A stretch of DNA of 64,000 nt from an uncultured Eubacterium sp. (GTDB taxonomy: Bacteria; Bacillota; Clostridia; Oscillospirales; Acutalibacteraceae), in assembly GCA_934512155.1 (NCBI GenBank), contig CAKSWS010000003.1, positions 18,925-82,924 of the forward strand, read 5' to 3'. The position numbers and the translations under genes are program-made. Position 1 is the stretch's first letter. The number at the start of each line of letters is the position of its first letter. Below the pieces are notes generated by a model. It was given only the letters and a program-made list of their open reading frames with translations. It made no database searches and was not told the DNA's origin. Positions 53,720-61,066 of the stretch are shown one piece after another.

Positions 53720-55342
53720 ATGAGCAAATACGTTATCACTTACGATATTGGCACAACAGGCATTAAAACCTGCCTTATCGAAATTGATGAATCAATGAAA
53801 ATTCTGGCTTCTTCCACTGCCGGCTACAACCTTTACGTTGATGATGAAACAGGCGTTAAAGGCGGTGCCGAACAGGATGCAGACGAATGGTGGGATGCAA
53901 TGTGCATTACCACAAAAACCGTTTTGGGCAAAGTTCAGAATGTGTCAAAAGAACAAATTGAAGGAATCAGTTTCTGCTCGGCAATGCAAGGTCTTGTTCT
54001 TGTGGACAAAGAAGGCAACTGTATTCGCCGCCCTATGACATATATGGACCAAAGAGCAAGAGAAGAACTTAAAAAAGGCATGGCTCACGGTATTCAGGTT
54101 GCCGGTGCAGAGGTTACAAAACTTCTTAAATATCTCAGATATACAGGTGCTGTTTCTTCCTCAGTTAAAGACCCTATTTGGAAATATAAATGGGTTGAAG
54201 CTCATGAACCTGAAAACTTTAAAAAAATATATAAGTGGCTCGATATAAAAGAATACCTTATTCTTCGTGCAAGCGGAGAATTTGTTATGACACAGGATTC
54301 TGCATTCGGTACACTTCTTTATGACACAAGAAAAGGTCATGAAGGTTGGTGCAAACCTGTTTGCAAAATGGTTGGCGTTAACATTGAACATATGCCTCCT
54401 ATCAAAAAAAGCACAGAAAAAGTTGGTGAAATAACAGAAAAGGCTGCAAAAGAATTAGGTCTTGCACCGGGTACTGCCGTTTACGGCGGCGGCGGTGATG
54501 CTTCACTTATAGGCGTTGGTGCAGGTGCTGTTGAGGTTGGCGATACTCATATTTATTCAGGCACATCAGGTTGGGTAGGAACAGTGGTTCCGGAACAGCT
54601 TGTTGACGCCGGTGCAATGATGGCAGCTATTGTAGGTGTTGACCCTGAAGCATATAACTATTTTGGTGAGCTTGAAACATCAAACAAATGCGTAAGCTGG
54701 GTTAAAGACCACTTGGCACTTGACGAAATAGGTGTATTCCTAAAAAAATACGGCAATGCGTCTGACAGCTTTGAGCAGGTTGAATTTAATATGTATGATT
54801 ACCTTGAAGAGGTTATAGACACTATTCCGGCAGGCTCCAACGGCGTTATATTTACCCCTTGGCTTCACGGCAACAGATGCCCGTTTGAAGACCCTAACTC
54901 TGCAGGCATGTTCTTTAACATTCGCCTTGAAACAGGTAAAACCGAACTTATTCGTTCTGTTGTTGAAGGTATTTGCTTCCACATGAGATGGATGCTTGAA
55001 AGACAGGAGCAAAAGGTAAGCAAATTCAAAAAAGAAGACACTGTTCGTTTTTGCGGCGGCGGTGCTTTAGGTGAAACAACCTGCCAAATTTTATCCGATA
55101 TTCTTCAAAGAGATGTTGTTGTTGTTGAATCACCGCAAAACATCGGTGCAGTAGGTGCTGCTGCTTGTATTGCAGTTGGTATGGGAATTATTCCTAAAAT
55201 GAAAGATGTTAAAAAACTTATTCCGGTTAAAACAACATACCATCCAAACAAGGCAAATAAAGCAATTTATGATAAAAACTTTAAAGTTTTCCAAAACCTT
55301 TACAAATGTAACAAAGAAAACTTTGCTATTCTTAACGGCTGA
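53720..55342 (+). CDS. FGGY family carbohydrate kinase (XylB-like)
   Basis: ATP-dependent sugar or polyol kinase of 540 residues with an actin-like fold. N-terminal phosphate loop TYDIGTTGIKT (8-18), AEQDADEWW (about 50-58), second nucleotide region YSGTSGWVG (about 274-282) and FGGY signature 2 (FTPWLHGNRCPFEDPNSAG, about 378-396), then FCGGGALGETTCQ for adenosine. ATG follows AGGAGG. Same strand as TetR; together with the divergent aminotransferase and aldolase it suggests phosphorylation of a keto or amino polyol before aldol cleavage. Substrate unknown. Confidence 0.88.
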   Translation: MSKYVITYDIGTTGIKTCLIEIDESMKILASSTAGYNLYVDDETGVKGGAEQDADEWWDAMCITTKTVLGKVQNVSKEQIEGISFCSAMQGLVLVDKEGNCIRRPMTYMDQRAREELKKGMAHGIQVAGAEVTKLLKYLRYTGAVSSSVKDPIWKYKWVEAHEPENFKKIYKWLDIKEYLILRASGEFVMTQDSAFGTLLYDTRKGHEGWCKPVCKMVGVNIEHMPPIKKSTEKVGEITEKAAKELGLAPGTAVYGGGGDASLIGVGAGAVEVGDTHIYSGTSGWVGTVVPEQLVDAGAMMAAIVGVDPEAYNYFGELETSNKCVSWVKDHLALDEIGVFLKKYGNASDSFEQVEFNMYDYLEEVIDTIPAGSNGVIFTPWLHGNRCPFEDPNSAGMFFNIRLETGKTELIRSVVEGICFHMRWMLERQEQKVSKFKKEDTVRFCGGGALGETTCQILSDILQRDVVVVESPQNIGAVGAAACIAVGMGIIPKMKDVKKLIPVKTTYHPNKANKAIYDKNFKVFQNLYKCNKENFAILNG

Positions 55343-55367
55343 TAAAATACATAGCATACAACAAAAC

Positions 55368-55405
55368 AAAAGCGTTCTTGATGTAAAAACCAAGAACGCT
55401 TTTTT
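55368..55405. terminator. Bidirectional terminator after the kinase
   Basis: AAAAGCGTTCTTG (55368-55380) / CAAGAACGCTTTTTT (55391-55405), 10-nt loop. Confidence 0.9.
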
Positions 55406-55416
55406 ATTATGTAAAA

Positions 55417-56019
55417 TTACTGCAAATCAACATAATAAGTTAATTTATCATCGCTAAAAGAAATTAATTCTTTAATTTCAACTTCAAGCTGTGTTGAATC
55501 ATCACGAAGAAGATATACCTTTGACACTTCTTTTGTTGCACCGGGCTTAATTTTAACATCAAAACCCCATTCATCACTGCCGCCATCAACAACCGTAGTT
55601 TCCAACCCTATTCCGTCCTGAAAAACTTCATCTGAAAAAGCACAGTCAAAACTTTGCGCTTCACTTGATTTGTTTGTAAATTCATAAGTGATTTTAACCG
55701 AATCTCTATCAAGTAAATCTCTGCAAATTTCTGCCGATTTTATTGTGCAAACATAATCGCCAAGCTGTCCCTCTACACTGTCAGGCTTTTCCGCTGAAAC
55801 AGAACTTGTTGTACTTGTATTATCCATTGCACCTAAATTATTTCCGTTTGAGGAATCATTTCCACCGACTAAAGAAGAAATTACAATCAACAAAACAATT
55901 ATTGCGGCTATTACGCCTATGATTGTTAACCGTTTCTTCTTTTTCTTTTGCTTCTGTTCATTCAAGGCTTGATTAACAGCCTGCTGCACTTCTGCATTGT
56001 TGTTAAATTCATCTGCCAT
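55417..56019 (-). CDS. Membrane-anchored DUF5067 protein
   Basis: 200 residues: a short cytosolic start with a Lys-rich stretch (about 24-30), one membrane helix (about 32-52), a Gly/Asn/Ser/Thr linker, then an extracellular immunoglobulin-like domain (DYVCTIKSAEICRDLLDRDS ... KITYEFTNKSSEAQSF ... DVKIKPGATKEVSKVYLL) matching DUF5067. Function unknown. Divergent from the small XRE gene, with two operator-like dyads in the 85-bp gap. AGAGGTG precedes the ATG. Confidence 0.8.
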   Translation of the reverse strand: MADEFNNNAEVQQAVNQALNEQKQKKKKKRLTIIGVIAAIIVLLIVISSLVGGNDSSNGNNLGAMDNTSTTSSVSAEKPDSVEGQLGDYVCTIKSAEICRDLLDRDSVKITYEFTNKSSEAQSFDCAFSDEVFQDGIGLETTVVDGGSDEWGFDVKIKPGATKEVSKVYLLRDDSTQLEVEIKELISFSDDKLTYYVDLQ

Positions 56020-56044
56020 AAATTTTTACACCTCTTTCATAAAT

Positions 56045-56083
56045 ATACCATATCGGGATATTTTAATAATACCATTTTGGTAT
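56045..56083. promoter_or_regulatory. Two operator-like dyads between the DUF5067 and XRE genes
   Basis: ATACCATTTTGGTAT (56069-56083) is a perfect dyad; ATACCATATCGGGATAT (56045-56061) is an imperfect one with the same left half. Centres are about 23 bp apart. Probably binding sites of the XRE protein for both divergent genes. Confidence 0.5.
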
Positions 56084-56104
56084 ATTTTTGTCAAGGTGAT
56101 TTTT

Positions 56105-56311
56105 ATGAGATTAAAAGAATTGCGAAAAGAAAAAGGCATTTCGCAACTAAAATTAGCCATTGACCTTTCTGTAAACCAAAACACTATAAGTCGATATGAA
56201 ACCGGTGAAAGACAGGCTGATTATAATATGCTGATTAAAATGGCCGATTATTTTAACGTTTCGGTAGACTATTTATTGGAAAGAACAAACAACAGAACAT
56301 TTTATAAATAA
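56105..56311 (+). CDS. Small XRE family regulator
   Basis: 68 residues, little more than a helix-turn-helix domain: LKELRKEKGISQLKLAIDLS ... NTISRYETGERQADYNMLIK ... YFNVSVDYLLERTN. ATG 56105 follows AAGGTGA; the longer upstream frame has no ribosome site. Divergent from the DUF5067 gene and ended by a terminator. Confidence 0.88.
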   Translation: MRLKELRKEKGISQLKLAIDLSVNQNTISRYETGERQADYNMLIKMADYFNVSVDYLLERTNNRTFYK

Positions 56312-56340
56312 AAGCCGTGATTAAAAAATCACGGCTTTAC
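56309..56340. terminator. Bidirectional terminator between XRE and iolC
   Basis: TAAAGCCGTGATT / AATCACGGCTTTA arms with a short A loop. Confidence 0.82.
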
Positions 56341-56350
56341 TTATTATAAT

Positions 56351-57367
56351 TTATGCACGGGCAACCATTTCGCCGTACTTTTCTTTGCTTTCTTTAATAA
56401 ACTGCTCTACTTGAGTTGCAGACGGCATTGCGTCGGAGCAGCTGTGAGCAGAAATTAGGATAGATGCGGACGCAGAACCGAATTCAAGGCAATCAATTAT
56501 TTCCTTGCCTTGAAGAAGGCTGTAAAGGAAGGATGAACCGTATCCGTCTCCACCGCCGAAACCTTTAAGTTTAACTGCAGGGAAAGGCTTAATTGTGTAA
56601 TACTTACCATCATTTGTATAAGCGGTTGAACCTTCTTTACCGTGCTTAATAACACAAATTGAAGCACCGAAAGATTGCCAATATTTTGCAGATTCAGGGT
56701 CTGAAGACTTAACGCCTACAATACCCTCTGTTAAATCAAATTCTTCACGAGAACCCATAATAATATCTGCGTTTTGAGCAACAAGACTGTAATAAACAGC
56801 AATTTCGTCTTTAGACTTCCATGTATATTCACGGTAATCAATATCAAAAATAATTCTTACATTATTTTTCTTTGCAAGCATCATTGCTTTTAAGCAAGCC
56901 TCTCTGCTTGGGCTTTTTGCAAGTGCAGTGCCGCTGATAACAATAGCTTTTGCGGAGGCAATATAACTCTCATCCACATCTTCCGGAGCAAGGCAAAAAT
57001 CTGCCACATTATCACGGTACATCAAAATTGATGATTCTTCTTTTGAAAGAATTTCTGTAAATGTTAAACCAATACATTCGCCGTTTTTTGCACGTGTTAC
57101 ATGGCTTGTGTCTATTCCCTCTTTATCAAAATAATTAACAACAAAATCCCCAAATTGGTCATCGGAAACACAGCCGATAAATCCTACTTTACAACCAAGT
57201 CTTGCAAGACCAACGGCAATATTTGCCGGCGAACCGCCTACATACTTATTAAAATTAGCTGATTCGGAAAGAGGCATATACATATCCGTAGGATTAAAAT
57301 CAATGGCAATTCTGCCGATTGGAATAAAATCAAGGGGCTTGCTCATATCAAACTCAACATAATTCAT
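56351..57367 (-). CDS. iolC: 5-dehydro-2-deoxygluconokinase
   Basis: Phosphorylates 2-deoxy-5-keto-gluconate in inositol catabolism. 338 residues of the PfkB fold: substrate region YVGGSPANIAVGLARLG (about 42-58) and, near the C-terminus, GFGGGDGYGSSFLYSLL, the IolC version of the PfkB signature (GGGDGY instead of GAGD). GAAAGGTG precedes the ATG. It lies 111 bp after iolJ on the same strand. Together they make and split the phosphorylated intermediate. Confidence 0.9.
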   Translation of the reverse strand: MNYVEFDMSKPLDFIPIGRIAIDFNPTDMYMPLSESANFNKYVGGSPANIAVGLARLGCKVGFIGCVSDDQFGDFVVNYFDKEGIDTSHVTRAKNGECIGLTFTEILSKEESSILMYRDNVADFCLAPEDVDESYIASAKAIVISGTALAKSPSREACLKAMMLAKKNNVRIIFDIDYREYTWKSKDEIAVYYSLVAQNADIIMGSREEFDLTEGIVGVKSSDPESAKYWQSFGASICVIKHGKEGSTAYTNDGKYYTIKPFPAVKLKGFGGGDGYGSSFLYSLLQGKEIIDCLEFGSASASILISAHSCSDAMPSATQVEQFIKESKEKYGEMVARA

Positions 57368-57478
57368 AAAATTTTACACACCTTTCTTACTGCAAAAAAC
57401 AATAATACAACCGTGGAGTTCCCCGTTGCAGCACCGAGGCACGTTAAAAGCCGTAAAGCGGCAACTACAGCCGAATGT

Positions 57479-58321
57479 TTACGCCTTATTATCTGTGCCG
57501 AAAATTAAAATGTGCTTTTTTGCATTTTCATAAGCACCTTGAACTTCAGCACCTTGAAGGTCATAATAACCTTTAATTTCATTATTATTATAGCAACTGC
57601 GAACTGAATTTTCAACAGAATCAAAAGTTGCCGTTGCAATATTAATTTTTTTAATACCTGTTTTTGAGCATTTTACAAAGTCGTTTGGACTGATGCCTGT
57701 ACCCCCGTGAAGAACAAGAGGTGCATTTACCGTTTGCGCACATTTTTCAAGAATATCGAACCTAAGTTTAGGTGTTGATTTGTAATTACCGTGCGCATTA
57801 CCTATTGCTATTGCCAAAGCATCAACACCTGTTTCAGCTTCAAATCTTACGGCATCTTCAGGATTTGTACAATTAATTGCAATATCCTCGCTGCCGTCTT
57901 CACTGCCGCCAACGCAACCGATTTCAGCCTCTACAGCCGCATCATATTCATTTGCCATAGTAATTATTTTTTTAGTTTGAGCAATGTTTTCATCAAGAGG
58001 AAGATGACTGCCGTCAAACATAACCGAAGTAAAGCCCAAATCAAGAGCTTGAGCAATTTTTCCCTCAGTTTTGCCGTGATCAAAATGAACGGCAACAGGA
58101 GTATTTGCATTTTCTGCCGCAGCAACCATTAAAGGTCCTATTATTTCTAAAGGAGACTGTTTTAACCTAACCTCGGCAATTTGAAGAATTACAGGGGCAT
58201 TAAGTTCCTCTGCCGCTTTTAAAACGCCAAGAACCATTTCCATATTTGCAACTGAAAAAGAGCCGACGGCGTAATTGCCGTTTGAGGCATCTTTTAACAA
58301 ATCACGCATATTAACAAGCAT
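57479..58321 (-). CDS. iolJ: Class II fructose-bisphosphate aldolase family, probably IolJ
   Basis: Zinc aldolase of 280 residues. Zinc ligands in VAVHFDHGKT (about 76-85), VEAEIGCVGGSEDG (about 131-144), AIGNAHGNYKS (about 173-183) and LHGGTGIS (about 208-215). In the iolC context it would split 2-deoxy-5-keto-gluconate 6-phosphate into dihydroxyacetone phosphate and malonate semialdehyde; a plain glycolytic FbaA cannot be excluded. The 111-bp gap to iolC contains a small GCCG/CGGC stem. Confidence 0.82.
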   Translation of the reverse strand: MLVNMRDLLKDASNGNYAVGSFSVANMEMVLGVLKAAEELNAPVILQIAEVRLKQSPLEIIGPLMVAAAENANTPVAVHFDHGKTEGKIAQALDLGFTSVMFDGSHLPLDENIAQTKKIITMANEYDAAVEAEIGCVGGSEDGSEDIAINCTNPEDAVRFEAETGVDALAIAIGNAHGNYKSTPKLRFDILEKCAQTVNAPLVLHGGTGISPNDFVKCSKTGIKKINIATATFDSVENSVRSCYNNNEIKGYYDLQGAEVQGAYENAKKHILIFGTDNKA

Positions 58322-58348
58322 AACTGTTTAAAAGTCCTTTCAATAGAA

Positions 58349-58687
58349 AATGCGAGTTGATCTGTAAGCCGAGTTCTGTCGTGGGCAATTATCTATCTCG
58401 ACGCACCGTTGCCGGGGCGCTCAAGCCACATTTCGGGATTATGTGTCGAGCAAACAGCTTCCCATTCTGTGTTGCAGCGGATAGAGTTTACATGGCAGCA
58501 GATGTCTCCATCTGCTCGGTGAGCTCTTACCTCGCCTTTCCATCCTTACCGTTTAAAAACGGCGGTTTATTTCTGTTGCACTGTTCCTAAGGTTACCCTC
58601 GGCGGCCGTTAGCCGTTATCCTGCTCTGTGCTGCTCGGACTTTCCTCATATTATAAAAACAATACGCAACTGCCTAATCAACTCGCT
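58349..58687 (-). ncRNA. rnpB: RNase P RNA (class A)
   Basis: Catalytic RNA that removes tRNA 5' leaders. On the minus strand the ends pair as P1 (GCGAGTTGAT, 58677-58686, with ATCAACTCGC, 58352-58361). Conserved landmarks are GAGGAAAGTCCGAGC near the 5' end, GGTAAGAGCTCACCG in the middle and ACAGAACTCGGCTTACAG near the 3' end. About 338 nt, normal length. It lies between the iolJ start and the divergent LCP gene. Confidence 0.96.
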
Positions 58688-58786
58688 ACCTTATATTTTA
58701 AAATATTATAAACACAGTGTCAACATTTTTATTTAATAGTTGAAAATAATAACTTGTTATAGTAAAATTTCATTGAGGTGATGAAA

Positions 58787-59983
58787 TTGGCAAACAATGA
58801 TTTCAGAGACAGAACAGTTCCGCCTGACGAAAACTATTATTCAGACCAAAATAAAACTAAAGATGTTATAGACCGCCAAAGCGGTTTTAATCCAACTGAA
58901 AATTACAATAATGATTTTGGAGCAAACAACACCCAAAGCATTAACATAAATAATGTGCAAAGCCGCCAACTGCCGCCGGATTACAGAAATTTTAATAACA
59001 GGCAGCCAAATCAAAACAAAAGCAAAGGAAAACATAAAAAGAAAAAAATTAAAGTTTGGCAAATTATTGTTGCTGTTTTGCTTGCGGTTGTACTTTTAGT
59101 TACCGGCTTAACCGTGCCGGTTTTAAATAAAATAAACTATGACGATAAGGTTGACAACGGTTACGTTAATGAAAATGAGCTGAAAAGCGATTCTGCCGTT
59201 ACAAACATTTTACTTTTAGGTGTAGATGCAAGAGCGGATGAGGATGACAGCACAAGCCGTTCGGATTCTATGATGCTTGTTTCCATAGACAGTGCTCACC
59301 ATTGCATAAAACTTGTTTCATTTTTAAGAGACACTTGGGTTTATATACCGGGTGCAGACAAAAATCAACGTTTAAACGCTGCCTGCTCACTTGGAGGATA
59401 CCAGGGAGTTGTTGACACAATAGAATACAACTTTGGCATAAAAATTGACGGATATGTTGTTACAGACTTTGAAATGTTTAAAGTTATGGTAGACAGTATC
59501 GGCGGTGTGGAAGTAGATGTTACAGAAAAAGAAGCAAATGAAGTAACAAACCACCAAAAAAGATATGACCATGTTAACTTGGAACCCGGCAAGCAAATAC
59601 TTACAGGTGAACAAGCCCTGGCATACTGCCGCATAAGAAAAATTGATACCGACTGGAAGCGCACAGAACGCCAAAGAACAGTTATGCAGGAAATTTTAAA
59701 GGGGGTTCTTCATTCAGGACCTATAACGGATTATAAAATGCTGAAAAACGTAGCGCCTTACATTGAAACCAACCTTTCAAAAACCCAGTTGATTAAAGCA
59801 GGTTTTAAAGGCTTAAACTGTATTAAAGGCGGATTTGACCAAACCCATTTGCCATTTGATGACACGTGGAAATACACAAACAAAGGCGGCGCATCTGTTA
59901 TTTCAATAGATAAAGACGCAAACAAAGATAAATTAATTGATTATATTTATAATCAAGACAAGCCGGCAGAAGAAGAAAATTAA
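58787..59983 (+). CDS. LytR-CpsA-Psr (LCP) family cell-wall polymer ligase
   Basis: Attaches teichoic acid or capsule polymers to peptidoglycan on the outer membrane face. 398 residues: a long Asn/Gln-rich cytosolic tail (about 1-75), Lys-rich stop (KGKHKKKKIK), one membrane helix (about 90-113), then the LCP domain with NILLLGVDARADEDD, RSDSMMLVSI, FLRDTWVYIPG and RIRKIDTDWKRTERQR, which carries the conserved arginines and aspartates for lipid pyrophosphate binding. GAGGTG is 6 nt before a TTG at 58787; ATG 58781 and GTG 58778 touch or overlap it, so TTG is preferred. Confidence 0.9.
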   Translation: MANNDFRDRTVPPDENYYSDQNKTKDVIDRQSGFNPTENYNNDFGANNTQSININNVQSRQLPPDYRNFNNRQPNQNKSKGKHKKKKIKVWQIIVAVLLAVVLLVTGLTVPVLNKINYDDKVDNGYVNENELKSDSAVTNILLLGVDARADEDDSTSRSDSMMLVSIDSAHHCIKLVSFLRDTWVYIPGADKNQRLNAACSLGGYQGVVDTIEYNFGIKIDGYVVTDFEMFKVMVDSIGGVEVDVTEKEANEVTNHQKRYDHVNLEPGKQILTGEQALAYCRIRKIDTDWKRTERQRTVMQEILKGVLHSGPITDYKMLKNVAPYIETNLSKTQLIKAGFKGLNCIKGGFDQTHLPFDDTWKYTNKGGASVISIDKDANKDKLIDYIYNQDKPAEEEN

Positions 59984-59989
59984 ACGTAA

Positions 59990-60021
59990 AAGTCCCCTTT
60001 TGTTAGGGGACTTAATTTTTT
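59990..60021 (+). terminator. Terminator of the LCP gene
   Basis: AAGTCCCCT (59990-59998) / AGGGGACTT (60005-60013), then AATTTTTT. Confidence 0.9.
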
Positions 60022-60028
60022 AACCCAA

Positions 60029-60052
60029 TGCCTCCCTTTGACAAGGGAGGCA
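60029..60052. repeat. Short palindromic repeat, possibly a dispersed element remnant
   Basis: TGCCTCCCTT / AAGGGAGGCA with loop TGAC. Perfect 10-bp arms but no T-run. Looks like the intergenic GGGAGG palindromes common in gut Clostridia; no second copy was seen in this window. Confidence 0.45.
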
Positions 60053-60062
60053 ATTCAATTAT

Positions 60063-60102
60063 AAAAAAACCGCCATGCTTATGCATTGGCGGTTTTTTTT
60101 TT
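60063..60102. terminator. Bidirectional terminator before the minus-strand membrane protein gene
   Basis: AAAACCGCCA (60066-60075) / TGGCGGTTTT (60087-60096) flanked by A and T runs. Confidence 0.9.
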
Positions 60103-60113
60103 GAGCTATTTAA

Positions 60114-60731
60114 TTAATGCTTGTTTTTCTTTTTTGCTTTAGGCGGCTGTTTTGGTTTATTGCGTTCATAATGCTGTTTATCTTTAATATACCAAACAAC
60201 AACAGCGGCAATAATAAAGCCGATTACAAGAGCCCACGCAATAACCTTTAAAACAGTTTGAATTGTGTTAATTCTTTCACCGGCGGAATAAAGGAAACCT
60301 AAACCAACATAAGAAGTTTTGTTTTCGCCGTCATCATTAACATACTTATATTCGCCGTTATCAAGATAAACTTTATTATCTGCATCATCAATATAATAGT
60401 AAACATAAAGCTGAATATAATTATTTTGGTCATCAACTTTAGTATCGCTTTCGGCATATTCAGGGTTAATTTCACGATAAAAAGTCATATCCAAGCCTGT
60501 ATCGGCAGAGGTATGAATTTTTTTGGGAATAAGCATATCTGCAGCTTTTTCTGCAAAACTGTCACTTTTAACAAAAGAAACAGCGGCACTTAATACTATA
60601 ACAATAACAAGAATAATAATGCCGACTATCCACAATGCTTTGTGATGTTTTAACGAATAACTTAAACCTGATTTTATTTTTTCGGCAACTGCCTTAGCTT
60701 TGCCGTTATCTTTAATTGATTTATTTTCCAT
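60114..60731 (-). CDS. Membrane protein with two helices, function unknown
   Basis: 205 residues: basic cytosolic start, helix at about 35-57, an extracellular domain rich in Asp/Tyr (DDQNNYIQLYVYYYIDDADN), a second helix at about 155-180, and a Lys/Pro-rich cytosolic tail (KPKQPPKAKKKNKH). I do not recognise the family. ATG 60731 follows AGGAG with an 8-nt spacer; GTG 60740 overlaps that site. Confidence 0.7.
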   Translation of the reverse strand: MENKSIKDNGKAKAVAEKIKSGLSYSLKHHKALWIVGIIILVIVIVLSAAVSFVKSDSFAEKAADMLIPKKIHTSADTGLDMTFYREINPEYAESDTKVDDQNNYIQLYVYYYIDDADNKVYLDNGEYKYVNDDGENKTSYVGLGFLYSAGERINTIQTVLKVIAWALVIGFIIAAVVVWYIKDKQHYERNKPKQPPKAKKKNKH

Positions 60732-60797
60732 GGGTATCACTCCTATAAAATTATTTTATCATAAAAGGCACTGTGGGTCAATAAAAATAAAAAAATT

Positions 60798-60821
60798 AAA
60801 GGCAGAGAAAACTCTGCCTTT
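60798..60821 (-). terminator. Terminator of the 34-residue peptide gene
   Basis: AAAGGCAGAG / CTCTGCCTTT arms with loop AAAA, followed on the minus strand by AATTTTTTTATT. Confidence 0.9.
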
Positions 60822-60865
60822 AACCGTTTGTGCACAATGATTATTTTATTAATTAAATTGAAGAA

Positions 60866-60970
60866 TTAGTCGTCGCTTCCGTTGCCGTCTTCAATGCCGC
60901 TAGCAGTAAGTACTTCAACAGTTGAAAATTCTTCAACATCCATCATTGGCTTTGAGTAAGTTTCTTTCAT
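60866..60970 (-). CDS. 34-residue acidic peptide, possible RiPP precursor or small signalling peptide
   Basis: Encodes a peptide starting MKETYSKPMMDVEEF and ending TASGIEDGNGSDD. It has a perfect AAAGGAGG site, its own strong promoter, a 30-bp palindrome at the transcription start and a terminator, so it is a real single-gene unit. The plan (KPxMxVxxF, then VLTASG, then a Gly/Asp-rich tail) is like small peptides I recall in Clostridia genomes whose role is not established. Leader and core regions can be imagined at the ASG junction. No modification enzyme is adjacent; a PqqD-like protein lies 18 kb away. Confidence 0.75.
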   Translation of the reverse strand: MKETYSKPMMDVEEFSTVEVLTASGIEDGNGSDD

Positions 60971-60990
60971 AATGAAACCTCCTTTTAACT

Positions 60991-61020
60991 ACCGTTGATT
61001 GTAAATATACAATCAACGGT
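60991..61020. promoter_or_regulatory. 30-bp palindrome at the start of the peptide transcript
   Basis: ACCGTTGATTGT (60991-61002) and ACAATCAACGGT (61009-61020), perfect 12-bp arms, 6-bp centre. The predicted transcription start (about 61017) falls inside it: either a repressor operator or a 5' hairpin stabilising the mRNA. Confidence 0.75.
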
Positions 61021-61023
61021 AAT

Positions 61024-61052
61024 ATTATAGCACAATAAATTTAATATTGCAA
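61024..61052 (-). promoter_or_regulatory. Promoter of the 34-residue peptide gene
   Basis: Minus strand TTGCAA (61047-61052), 17 bp, TATAAT (61024-61029). Confidence 0.8.
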
Positions 61053-61066
61053 GTATTTACAGTTAA

